Shown here: positions 17,974 through 25,736 of the stretch, one piece after another
Numbering within the stretch: the first letter of the stretch is position 1
Layout of the letters: every line of letters starts with the position of its first letter
Source: CAZPBN01 sp964584935
Lineage (GTDB): Bacteria > Acidobacteriota > Aminicenantia > Aminicenantales > Aminicenantaceae
NCBI GenBank assembly: GCA_964584935.1
Contig: CAZPBN010000001.1
Span: 186,001-250,000 of the forward strand
Reading direction: 5' to 3'
DNA length: 64,000 bases
Notes under the pieces: model-generated
The model's input: the letters and a program-made list of their open reading frames with translations, nothing else
Database searches by the model: none
Told to the model about the DNA's origin: nothing
Position numbers and translations under genes: made by a program

Positions 17974-18041
17974 CTTCTTTGTGAAACCATTTAAATATCA
18001 ATCAGTTCTTTCCAACTATTGAAAGAAAAAGGAGGATCAAA

Positions 18042-18500
18042 ATGTTACCTATAAATAAAATTCTTTGGCCCACTGATTTCAGTGAGCCCTCTTATAAAGC
18101 ATTACAAAGCGCCGTGGAAATGGCTGAACAATTTGGATCAACCTTGTATCTGGTGCATGTCATTGCCCCAATTCCGGCAGTGGCAGGACCCATGGGACCA
18201 GCTGGATTCGATGTAAGCCTATACCAGGAGGAATTGAAAAAGTCTGCCTCGAAAAAATTAAAGCAAATCTCAGAAAAGAAGGTCTCTAATAAGATTAAAA
18301 CCCAAACCGTCATTAAACATGGAGAAGCCGCTACAGAAATAAACCGAGCAGCCAAGGAAGAAAACATGGATCTTATTGTTATTGCCACCCACGGAGAAAC
18401 AGGACTCGGTCACCTTATATTTGGATCAGTCGCAGAAAAAGTCGTTCGAAACGCTTCCTCCCCTGTTTTAACCATTAGAGTATCGGAAAAAAAAGATTGA
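18042..18500 (+). CDS. Universal stress protein (UspA family)
   Basis: A 152-residue single-domain Usp protein. ILWPTDFSEPS at the N-terminus and the ATP-binding signature THGETGLGHLIFGSVAEKV (G-x2-G-x9-G-S) are complete, so it probably binds ATP. Such proteins support survival under stress; partners are unknown. A strong AAAGGAGG site lies 6 nt before the ATG and a consensus promoter precedes it, suggesting high expression. Confidence 0.92.
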   Translation: MLPINKILWPTDFSEPSYKALQSAVEMAEQFGSTLYLVHVIAPIPAVAGPMGPAGFDVSLYQEELKKSASKKLKQISEKKVSNKIKTQTVIKHGEAATEINRAAKEENMDLIVIATHGETGLGHLIFGSVAEKVVRNASSPVLTIRVSEKKD

Positions 18501-18606
18501 GTTTTATCAACCAGACAATCGCTAGAAGACTCTAAGCGAAAAATTTAAAAGACTTGACAGTCTGGAAAACTTAAAAAATGACATGAGAGAAAAATTCAAT
18601 CGATAT

Positions 18607-18638
18607 AGTATTGCTTCCGCCAAAAGATTGGCAATACT
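18607..18638. promoter_or_regulatory. Inverted repeat upstream of the otsB fusion gene
   Basis: Perfect 8-nt arms AGTATTGC and GCAATACT separated by 16 nt lie 24 nt before the ATG at 18663. The position fits an operator for a dimeric regulator or an mRNA hairpin near the ribosome binding site. No T-run follows, so it is not a standard terminator. Confidence 0.45.
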
Positions 18639-18662
18639 GAGAACACATCAAAGGAATCAAAA

Positions 18663-20234
18663 ATGGATAAAGTAAAAAATGAGTCATACCAAAACATTTC
18701 TCTTTCCAGAATAGTTTATGACGCTGTTCTTTTCGATCTAGATGGAGTCATCACTCAAACAGCAACTATTCATGCTAAAGTATGGAAAAAAATGTTTGAC
18801 CGTTTTCTGAAAGAAAAACAGGGAAAGAATTTTCAACCTTTTGATGAACAATCCGATTACAACAAATATGTGGATGGTAAACCCCGTTACAACGGAGTCC
18901 AGAGTTTTCTTCAGTCTCGGGGAATTTCTCTTCCTTGGGGTAAGCCTGAAGATGCCCCGGGAAAGGAAACCATCTGCAGTCTCGGAAATGCCAAGAACAA
19001 TATGTTTCATGATTATCTTAAGACGCACAGGATTAAAGTCTTCCCTTCTTCTGTTGAACTGATCCACAAATTGAAAAAAGCCGGATTCAAGGCTGCAATT
19101 ATCTCTTCGAGTAAAAACTGTCAAGCTGTTCTCGAATCTGCCGGTATTGCCAAGCTCTTTGACGCCAAGGTGGACGGAGTGGATTCCGCCCAGCTAAATC
19201 TCAAAGGAAAACCTCATCCGGACATTTTTGTGAAAGCAGCCAAAAAATGCAACGTGGAGCCAAAAAGGGCGGTTGTCATTGAGGACGCCCAGGCTGGTGT
19301 TGAGGCTGGAAGAAAAGGTAATTTTGGCTGTGTCATTGGTGTAGACAGAAAAGGACAACCTGAAGACCTTCGTCAAAAGGGAGCTGATTGCCTGGTTAAT
19401 GACCTCAGCAGAATATCTATATCAGAAGAGAAAAAAAAGGAACAGAGTCCCATTCACACCTTGAGTTCAGCTCTGGATAAAGAGAAGGAAATCCGGAAAC
19501 AGTTAATAGGTAAAAAAGCGGCGGTGTTGCTGGACTATGACGGAACTCTGACCCCTATTGTAAGCCGTCCTGATCTGGCTATTCTTTCAGATAAGATGAA
19601 AAAAACAGTCAAGGAATTGGCAGAGAAGTATTTTGTTGCCGTGGTTAGTGGCAGGGATTTGAAGGATGTGAAAAAACTTGTCGGCTTATCCAATATTTTA
19701 TATTCCGGCAGTCACGGATTCGATATCATGAGCCCCAAAGGTAAACGGATGGGATTTCAAAAAGGAAAAGAATTTCTTTCTCAACTGAAAGAAGCTGAAC
19801 ACATGTTGAAGGATATGATCGATCCAATTAAAGGAGCTTTGGTGGAGAAAAAAAAATTTTCAATTGCTGTCCATTTTCGCCAGGTTGATGAACAAGACAT
19901 CCCTTCTGTCGAAAAAGCGGTGAATCAAATCATTTCACAATATCCCAGGCTGAGAAAATCCTATGGAAAAAAAGTTTTTGAGATCCAGCCTGACCTTGAT
20001 TGGAATAAAGGAAAGGCTCTTCTTTGGATCTTGTCTTCCATGAGACTGGATATCCCCTGTGTTTTACCTTTTTATATCGGCGATGATCTCACCGATGAAG
20101 ACGCCTTCCAGGGTCTCCGGGGAAGAGGCTTGGGGATTGTGGTTGGAAATGGAGATCGGCTCACTGCAGCGGACTACAGACTGAATGATTCTGATGATGT
20201 TCGTAATTTTTTAGAACGATTGAAAAAAGGGTGA
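18663..20234 (+). CDS. Fused beta-phosphoglucomutase-like HAD / trehalose-6-phosphate phosphatase
   Basis: A 523-residue two-domain enzyme. Residues ~18-245 are a beta-phosphoglucomutase-type HAD domain: nucleophile/acid pair in FDLDGVITQT (Asp25, Asp27), the threonine/serine-containing ISSSKN loop, and VVIEDAQAGVEA (acidic loop). Residues ~285-520 are an OtsB-type phosphatase: LLDYDGTLTPI (Asp291, Asp293), VVSGRD, SGSHGFD and YIGDDLTDEDAF. The first would convert beta-glucose-1-phosphate to glucose-6-phosphate, the second would dephosphorylate trehalose-6-phosphate. The GH65 gene follows 42 nt later, so disaccharide phosphorolysis and trehalose metabolism seem linked. Both domains keep their catalytic residues. 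Confidence 0.88.
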   Translation: MDKVKNESYQNISLSRIVYDAVLFDLDGVITQTATIHAKVWKKMFDRFLKEKQGKNFQPFDEQSDYNKYVDGKPRYNGVQSFLQSRGISLPWGKPEDAPGKETICSLGNAKNNMFHDYLKTHRIKVFPSSVELIHKLKKAGFKAAIISSSKNCQAVLESAGIAKLFDAKVDGVDSAQLNLKGKPHPDIFVKAAKKCNVEPKRAVVIEDAQAGVEAGRKGNFGCVIGVDRKGQPEDLRQKGADCLVNDLSRISISEEKKKEQSPIHTLSSALDKEKEIRKQLIGKKAAVLLDYDGTLTPIVSRPDLAILSDKMKKTVKELAEKYFVAVVSGRDLKDVKKLVGLSNILYSGSHGFDIMSPKGKRMGFQKGKEFLSQLKEAEHMLKDMIDPIKGALVEKKKFSIAVHFRQVDEQDIPSVEKAVNQIISQYPRLRKSYGKKVFEIQPDLDWNKGKALLWILSSMRLDIPCVLPFYIGDDLTDEDAFQGLRGRGLGIVVGNGDRLTAADYRLNDSDDVRNFLERLKKG

Positions 20235-20276
20235 AACTGAAAATATTGTCACTCTACACATGAAAGGAAACAAAGA

Positions 20277-22679
20277 ATGAATACATGGTTGTTTGCTTAT
20301 AATGAATTTATTCCAGATGAAGAGGGCTTAAGAGAAGCTCTCTGTACTTTAGGAAACGGGTACTTCGCAACAAGAGGAGCAGGGTCCGAATCCAAAGATG
20401 ACAACATTCACTATCCAGGAACTTATCTGGCAGGAGGATACAATCGTTTAGAAACGAAAATGAAAGGAAGAATAATAGAAAATGAAGATCTGGTGAATAT
20501 ACCCAATTGGCTCCCCTTGAACTTCAGAATTGAGAACGAAGAATGGTTTAACCTTTCCCAAGTCAATATTCTTGATTACAGGCAGGAATTAGATCTGAAA
20601 TCGGGTATTCTTCGGAGAATAGTGCATTTTAATGATAAAAAGAAAAGAACCTTCATATTGACTAACCAGCGGTTTGTTAATATGGGAAATTATCACCTCG
20701 CCGGACAAAGCCTGACACTCACTTCAAAAAACTGGTCAGGAAAACTGGAAATTGTATCCGCTTTAGACGGAGGGGTCATTAATAACGGTGTTAAAAGATA
20801 CAGAAGATTACAACACCAGCACCTGGAACCAATAGAAACCAGACATGATGAAGAGTGCATTCATCTTAAAGTTCAAACCAATCAATCTCGGGTTGAAGTT
20901 GCCCAATCATCCCGGACAAGATTTTTCATTGATGGCAATCCCATTTATCCGGATAGACTTCCGGTTGTAAAAAAGTCCTATGTTGCTCACCATTGCATGA
21001 TCAAGCTGAAAAAAAGACAGAAACTGAGGATTGATAAAATCATGAGTCTTTACACTTCGCGGGATCGAGGAATCTCTGAATGCGGACTCGAAGCACGAAA
21101 ACTCGTAAAAAGAGCGGAAAGATTCAACAAAGTCTTAAAAGTCCATTGCCGATATTGGAAGAATCTATGGAAGCGGTTCGATATTGAAATAGAAATGGAA
21201 GACAAGCAACAAGAAACATATCAAAATACCATTGTTGACCTCTATACATTCCATATACTTCAGACAACATCCTTTCACACCATGCATCTGGATACAGGGG
21301 TACCAGCTCGAGGATGGCATGGTGAAGCCTATCGAGGACATATATTTTGGGATGAGCTGTTCATATTTCCTTTTTATAATCTCAGGGTTCCGGAGATAAC
21401 CCGTTCTCTTCTTATGTATAGATACAGGCGGCTGGCAGAAGCGAAAGCTTCAGCAGAAGCAGAAAATCTCAAAGGAGCACTGTTTCCCTGGCAGAGTGGC
21501 AGCAACGGGAGAGAAGAAAGTCAACTTTTGCATCTTAATCCGAAATCAGGAAGATGGATTCCGGATAATTCCCGTTTGCAGCGCCACGTCAACGCTGCCA
21601 TTGTTTATAATATTTGGAAATACTACCAAGTATCCCTTGACTTAGAATTTCTTGCTTTTTTCGGAGCGGAAATGATCTTGGAGATCGCCCGGATGTGGGC
21701 AAGTTTGGTTGAATACAACCAAAAGACTAAACGCTATGAAATAAAGGGCGTCATGGGTCCGGATGAGTACCATACAGCTTACCCTGATAATCCAAAACAG
21801 GGACTGAATAATAATACCTACACTAATATCATGGCTGTCTGGGTATTGAACAAAGCATTGCAGCTTTTTGATATTTTGGATGAAGATAGAATGGAAGAAA
21901 TTTGTGATTCTATCAAGCTGGGTGAGGATGAGTTAAATTCGTGGGAAAAAATTAGGAAAAATATGTGTGTCATTTTCCAAGAAGATGGCATCTTAAGCCA
22001 ATTTGAAGGATATGACAAGCTTGAAGAATTCGATTGGGAAGGATACACAAAAAAATATGGCGATATCCAGAGACTTGATCGTATCCTCGAAGCAGAGGGG
22101 GACACTCCAAATAAATACAAAGTTTCTAAACAAGCAGATGTCCTCATGCTTTTCTACCTCTTTTCAGCCGAAGAGATAGAGGCCCTTTTTAACCAGTTAG
22201 GCTATAAATTTGATAGTGAAATGATCCCGAAAAATATCTCTTACTATCTGGACAGAACATCACACGGTTCAACCCTGAGTCGGGTGGTTCATTCCTGGGT
22301 CATGGCACGCTCTGATAGACAGCGTTCCTGGGAATTATTCAATGAAGCTCTCAAAAGCGACGTGGCAGACATTCAAGGGGGAACCACTCCGGAAGGGATC
22401 CATCTTGGAGCTATGGCTGGAACTCTGGATCTGCTTCTGCGATGTTATCCCGGCCTTGAAACCCGAAAAGACATTCTCTGGTTCAATCCCTATCTGCCAG
22501 AAAATACCAAACGAGTGAATTTTTTCATCCGCTACAGGGGTCAATCGCTTTATATTGAGATAACCCATAACACCCTCAGGATCGAATCCCTGCGAACCAA
22601 GGCAGCCCCCATCAAACTGGAATGTAAAGAAAAGACATGTGTCTTGAAATCAGGAGAAACAAAAGAGCTTAAATTCTGA
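20277..22679 (+). CDS. Glycoside hydrolase family 65 enzyme (disaccharide phosphorylase or hydrolase)
   Basis: An 800-residue GH65 protein. The N-terminal beta-sandwich domain (to about residue 290) begins with the typical EGLREALCTLGNGYFATRG. The (alpha/alpha)6 barrel follows, with GWHGEAYRGHIFWDELF and the general acid Glu497 in GVMGPDEYH, and LDRTSHGSTLSR near the phosphate-binding loop of phosphorylases. Family members act on trehalose, maltose, kojibiose or nigerose, releasing beta-glucose-1-phosphate. Pairing with a beta-phosphoglucomutase domain favours a phosphorylase, most simply of trehalose. No signal peptide, so it acts in the cytoplasm on imported or stored sugar. Confidence 0.88.
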   Translation: MNTWLFAYNEFIPDEEGLREALCTLGNGYFATRGAGSESKDDNIHYPGTYLAGGYNRLETKMKGRIIENEDLVNIPNWLPLNFRIENEEWFNLSQVNILDYRQELDLKSGILRRIVHFNDKKKRTFILTNQRFVNMGNYHLAGQSLTLTSKNWSGKLEIVSALDGGVINNGVKRYRRLQHQHLEPIETRHDEECIHLKVQTNQSRVEVAQSSRTRFFIDGNPIYPDRLPVVKKSYVAHHCMIKLKKRQKLRIDKIMSLYTSRDRGISECGLEARKLVKRAERFNKVLKVHCRYWKNLWKRFDIEIEMEDKQQETYQNTIVDLYTFHILQTTSFHTMHLDTGVPARGWHGEAYRGHIFWDELFIFPFYNLRVPEITRSLLMYRYRRLAEAKASAEAENLKGALFPWQSGSNGREESQLLHLNPKSGRWIPDNSRLQRHVNAAIVYNIWKYYQVSLDLEFLAFFGAEMILEIARMWASLVEYNQKTKRYEIKGVMGPDEYHTAYPDNPKQGLNNNTYTNIMAVWVLNKALQLFDILDEDRMEEICDSIKLGEDELNSWEKIRKNMCVIFQEDGILSQFEGYDKLEEFDWEGYTKKYGDIQRLDRILEAEGDTPNKYKVSKQADVLMLFYLFSAEEIEALFNQLGYKFDSEMIPKNISYYLDRTSHGSTLSRVVHSWVMARSDRQRSWELFNEALKSDVADIQGGTTPEGIHLGAMAGTLDLLLRCYPGLETRKDILWFNPYLPENTKRVNFFIRYRGQSLYIEITHNTLRIESLRTKAAPIKLECKEKTCVLKSGETKELKF

Positions 22680-22843
22680 AGAAAAACCGGTAGAAACCTA
22701 TCTATAGACCTCATTTTCAATTGTTGAATCGAACGATTTCTTTCTCTGTGTTTTCATTTCTGGATTTTGAATAGAATTCAAATTCTGTAAAGATTAGAGC
22801 CAACAAAAATCTTCCCCCCGGATGGATCAACAAAAAAGACTTT

Positions 22844-23098
22844 TTACCGGATTCGAGATTCGCTCTCCCACATATCCAGATTCTTACCCAGCTTATTTTT
22901 AAGCTTTTCTGAATATCCTTTTCCGTATGCCTCAGCAGTGTCAAAGAAATTGATGCCTGATTCATAGACGGCAGAAAGAGCGTCAAGAGAATCCCTTTTT
23001 TCCTGGTATCCCCAATTAAATCCCCCCACTATTGCCCATCATCCAAATGAAACATTGGATACTTTGATTTCTGTATTTCCAATGACTCTGTATTTCAT
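22844..23098 (-). pseudogene. Aldo/keto reductase, N-terminal remnant with internal stop
   Basis: Reading from ATG 23098, the frame encodes MKYRVIGNTEIKVSNVSFG, then TGA at 23041-23039, then in the same frame WAIVGGFNWGYQEKRDSL and the aldo/keto reductase active-site motif INFFDTAEAYGKGYSEKL (catalytic Asp and Tyr). The sequence ends in a stop at 22844 after about 85 codons, whereas a full enzyme has about 320 residues. One in-frame nonsense codon plus loss of the C-terminal three quarters indicate a dead gene. Nothing similar to the missing part is seen in 22680-22843. Confidence 0.8.
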
Positions 23099-23279
23099 TT
23101 TTTTTTCATAATAAAAAAAACAGGTATGCCCCGTCAATGATTTATCCAAAAGACACCTTCTCATTTTCACAAACTTTGAAGGAGAAAAAGATCAGTTTAA
23201 TTCCATTTTCTGTGCTGCTGAGAGAAATCATCTCACCTCGATAAAAATCCCAAGATAGGAACACTTTGTTTTTCAGCTT

Positions 23280-23308
23280 TTGCATATTGATTTCCCTACT
23301 GCTATAAT
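23280..23308 (+). promoter_or_regulatory. Promoter for thiC
   Basis: TTGCAT (23280-23285), a 17-nt spacer and TATAAT (23303-23308) with an upstream TG give a good extended -10 promoter. Transcription from about 23315 leaves a leader of only ~33 nt, too short for a thiamine riboswitch. Confidence 0.6.
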
Positions 23309-23347
23309 CATATTAGTAATTTATTATATATATAAAGGAATTTTATC

Positions 23348-24655
23348 ATGACACAACTCGAAAAAGCTCGAAAAGGAACAAAAACAAAGACTTTAAAGAA
23401 AATTGCGCAAGAAGAAAATATCGATGAAGATAAATGTATGGAATTGGTCTCTCAAGGAAAAATTGTCATTCCTTATAATGTTTTTCATAAATCAATCATT
23501 CCCATTGGAATAGGAAAAGAACTGAGAACTAAAGTGAATGTTAATATTGGAACTTCTATGGATTTAGCCGAGGAGGAAAACGAACTGAAAAAAGTCGATA
23601 TTTCTTTGAAATATAATGCTGATACGATCATGGATCTCAGCACAGGCGGCGATATTCAGAAAATTAGAAAGAAAATCCTGGATAAATCAACAATGCCACT
23701 CGGAACTGTACCTGTTTATCAAGCAGCAATTAATGCCATAGAAGAAAGAGGATCCATCGTTGATATGCATGAAGATGATTTATTTTCGGTTATAGAATCT
23801 CAGGCAAAAGAAGGAGTTGATTTTATGACTGTACACGCAGGATTGACAACTAAAGCCATTGACCGGTTGAAAAAACAAAAACGCATTGCCGATATCGTAT
23901 CCCGGGGAGGGGCTTTTCATCTGGCCTGGATGCTTCATAATCAGAAAGAAAATCCTCTCTATTTCCATTTTGATCGTTTGCTTGAAATAGCCTATAAATA
24001 TGACATCACCCTGAGCTTGGGGGACGGATTAAGGCCTGGATCTATCATTGATGCCACGGATAGGCCTCAGATTGAAGAGCTCTTAACCCTTGGTGAACTG
24101 GTCAAAGAATGCTGGAAAAAAAATGTTCAGGTGATGGTCGAAGGCCCTGGCCATATTCCTCTGGACCAGATAGAGATGAATGTCAAAATTCAAAAACGAG
24201 TCTGTCACGGAGCCCCCTTTTATGTCCTCGGCCCCCTGGTAACAGACATCGCCGCTGGATATGATCATATTGTATCTTCAATCGGGGGAGCCATTGCAGC
24301 TGCTGCCGGAGCCGATTTCCTGTGTTATGTCACTCCTTCTGAACACTTAGGACTGCCTAGCATCGATGATGTCAGAGAAGGACTCATTGCTTCCCAAATA
24401 GCCGCTCATGCGGGTGATATCGTGAAGAATAAAAAAGGAGCTATTGAAAAAGACCTTGAGATATCCAAAGCAAGGAAATTACTCAACTGGAAAGAACAAA
24501 AAAAACATGCTTTAGACCCCCATAAGTTCGAAGAAATAAGAAAAAAAAGAAAAACAAAATCAAAAGCCTGCTCCATGTGCGGTAACTTTTGTGCAATGAA
24601 AATAGTAAGCGAATTTATCGGTTCCTCAGAAAAAACTGATGAATCCTGTCTCTAA
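23348..24655 (+). CDS. thiC: Phosphomethylpyrimidine synthase ThiC
   Basis: A 435-residue radical SAM enzyme that rearranges aminoimidazole ribotide to the thiamine pyrimidine HMP-phosphate. Family motifs include DLSTGGDI, PVYQAA, DFMTVHAG, SLGDGLRPG, VEGPGHIPLDQIE and FYVLGPLVTDIAAGYDHI. The C-terminal cluster motif is CSMCGNFC (CxxCxxxC as read here, near the end). The length is that of the short ThiC form. AAGGAA lies 7 nt upstream. The following endonuclease-like gene overlaps it by 17 nt. No other thiamine gene is present nearby. Confidence 0.96.
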   Translation: MTQLEKARKGTKTKTLKKIAQEENIDEDKCMELVSQGKIVIPYNVFHKSIIPIGIGKELRTKVNVNIGTSMDLAEEENELKKVDISLKYNADTIMDLSTGGDIQKIRKKILDKSTMPLGTVPVYQAAINAIEERGSIVDMHEDDLFSVIESQAKEGVDFMTVHAGLTTKAIDRLKKQKRIADIVSRGGAFHLAWMLHNQKENPLYFHFDRLLEIAYKYDITLSLGDGLRPGSIIDATDRPQIEELLTLGELVKECWKKNVQVMVEGPGHIPLDQIEMNVKIQKRVCHGAPFYVLGPLVTDIAAGYDHIVSSIGGAIAAAAGADFLCYVTPSEHLGLPSIDDVREGLIASQIAAHAGDIVKNKKGAIEKDLEISKARKLLNWKEQKKHALDPHKFEEIRKKRKTKSKACSMCGNFCAMKIVSEFIGSSEKTDESCL

Positions 24656-25478
24656 AAAAGTACTTTTCGGAACAGCAGGAATCCCCCAAAGCACTCCTGA
24701 AATTTCTTCTTTATCCGGAATCCATCAAATCAAAAACTTAGGTCTTGAATGTATGGAGATTGAATTTGTCAAAGGCGCTCATATGAAAACAGATATTGCA
24801 GCAAAAATAAAAGACAAAGCGGATTCACACAGTGTCTCATTGAGTATTCACGCTCCCTATTATATCAATCTTAACTCCCCAGAAGAAGGGAAACGGCTTG
24901 CTAGCCAGGAGCGGATCATCGGGACAGCAAGAATCGCTGCAGTTTGCGGAGCAAAAAGCTTGATCTTTCATCCGGGATATTATGGAAAAAAAACACCGGA
25001 ACAAACCTATTCGACAATAAAACAAGGATTGATCAATATCATTACAATATTAAGAGCTGAAAACAATTCTGTCATCCTCAGACCGGAAACCATGGGAAAA
25101 AAATCTCAATTTGGGTCACTGGAAGAAATTCTTTTTCTATGCAGAGAATTGGAAGAAATTCAACCTTGTATCGATTTCTCTCATCTACACACCAGAACCG
25201 GAAAAATAAATAGCTATGATGAATTCATAAAAATATTGAAAAAGATTGAAAAAAAACTGGGTAAAAAAACTATGAACAATATGCATATTCATGTATCGGG
25301 AGCTGAATACAATCGCTATGGAGAAATCAAGCATCTAAATCTTCAAGACTCTGATTTCAAATATGATGAATGGATTTTTGCTTTGAGAGATTTTGGGATA
25401 GAAGGGAGAATAATAAGTGAAAGCCCCATCCAGGAAAAAGATGCTATTATGCTGAAAAAACTCTATTATGACTCATAG
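24639..25478 (+). CDS. TIM-barrel endonuclease IV-like protein
   Basis: A 279-residue protein of the AP endonuclease family 2/xylose isomerase-like TIM barrel group. Likely metal ligands are in LSIHAPYYINL, LIFHPGYYG, RPETMGK, IDFSHLHTRTG, MHIHVSGAEY and SESPIQ, a set that matches Nfo-type tri-zinc enzymes. Endonuclease IV cleaves abasic sites in DNA; this shorter, archaeal-looking version may do the same but other TIM-barrel chemistry is possible. The start overlaps the thiC 3' end by 17 nt, implying translational coupling, though no functional link to thiamine is evident. Confidence 0.75.
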   Translation: MNPVSKKVLFGTAGIPQSTPEISSLSGIHQIKNLGLECMEIEFVKGAHMKTDIAAKIKDKADSHSVSLSIHAPYYINLNSPEEGKRLASQERIIGTARIAAVCGAKSLIFHPGYYGKKTPEQTYSTIKQGLINIITILRAENNSVILRPETMGKKSQFGSLEEILFLCRELEEIQPCIDFSHLHTRTGKINSYDEFIKILKKIEKKLGKKTMNNMHIHVSGAEYNRYGEIKHLNLQDSDFKYDEWIFALRDFGIEGRIISESPIQEKDAIMLKKLYYDS

Positions 25479-25500
25479 CGAATACCGGTCTTGAAATAAT

Positions 25501-25590
25501 TTCGGGGATAGCCCCCGGAATGGCTACCCCCTACTCCTTTTTGTAAGGAGAAATCTACACACTGTATAGACGCCCCGAATTAACTTTTTT
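25501..25590 (+). ncRNA. Cloverleaf-like structured element with T-run, function unknown
   Basis: A 79-nt segment folds by eye into a closed four-stem figure. Closing stem TTCGGGG/CCCCGAA (25501-25507 with 25573-25579, 7 bp); arm A TAGCC/GGCTA (25509-25513 with 25522-25526); arm B CTCCTT/AAGGAG (25534-25539 with 25545-25550); arm C TACA/TGTA (25556-25559 with 25563-25566). Six T residues follow at 25585-25590. It is GC-rich compared with its surroundings. The shape recalls a tRNA but there is no TTCRA T-loop and too many nucleotides between arms A and B. It may be an elaborate terminator, a leader element for the downstream dehydrogenase gene, or an independent small RNA. Confidence 0.45.
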
Positions 25591-25638
25591 CTCATTTAAA
25601 AAAATAACGAGAAATTTAAAAATTAGGGGGACATTCAC

Positions 25639-25667
25639 TTAACTTATCAATTTTTTTTGTGTAATAT
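25639..25667 (+). promoter_or_regulatory. Possible promoter for the aldehyde dehydrogenase gene
   Basis: TTAACT (25639-25644), 17 nt, TAATAT (25662-25667). Each box matches 4 of 6 consensus positions, so this is tentative. It lies between the structured element and the ATG at 25737. Confidence 0.3.
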
Positions 25668-25736
25668 TAAATGATGATTATAAGTCCTTATACTGACCGA
25701 TTTAAATCTCAATCATATATAAAATGGAGATAAAAA

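Larger units (their letters stand above)
22680..23347. other. Intergenic region of 668 nt
   Basis: Holds the aldo/keto reductase remnant (22844-23098, minus) and the thiC promoter (23280-23308). The stretch 23110-23275 has one small hairpin (TGAGA..TCTCA near 23219-23235) but no recognisable riboswitch or gene. Confidence 0.5.

Noticed and set aside
22717..22986. 89-codon minus-strand frame overlapping the aldo/keto reductase remnant
   Set aside because: It is in another frame than the recognisable reductase sequence and resembles no protein.
23039..23041. TGA as selenocysteine in the aldo/keto reductase remnant
   Set aside because: The gene is cut off after about 85 codons and no SECIS-like hairpin is evident, so ordinary decay is simpler.
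23110..23300. Thiamine (TPP) riboswitch before thiC, suggested by GCTGAGA near 23214
   Set aside because: The second half of the conserved core is missing, the CTGAGA is part of a local TGAGA/TCTCA hairpin, and a good promoter at 23280-23308 lies downstream of it, so it would not be in the thiC mRNA.
25501..25579. Functional tRNA (Gln-like TTG anticodon position)
   Set aside because: There is no TTCRA T-loop, the spacing between the first two arms is 7 nt too long and the 3' end lacks CCA.
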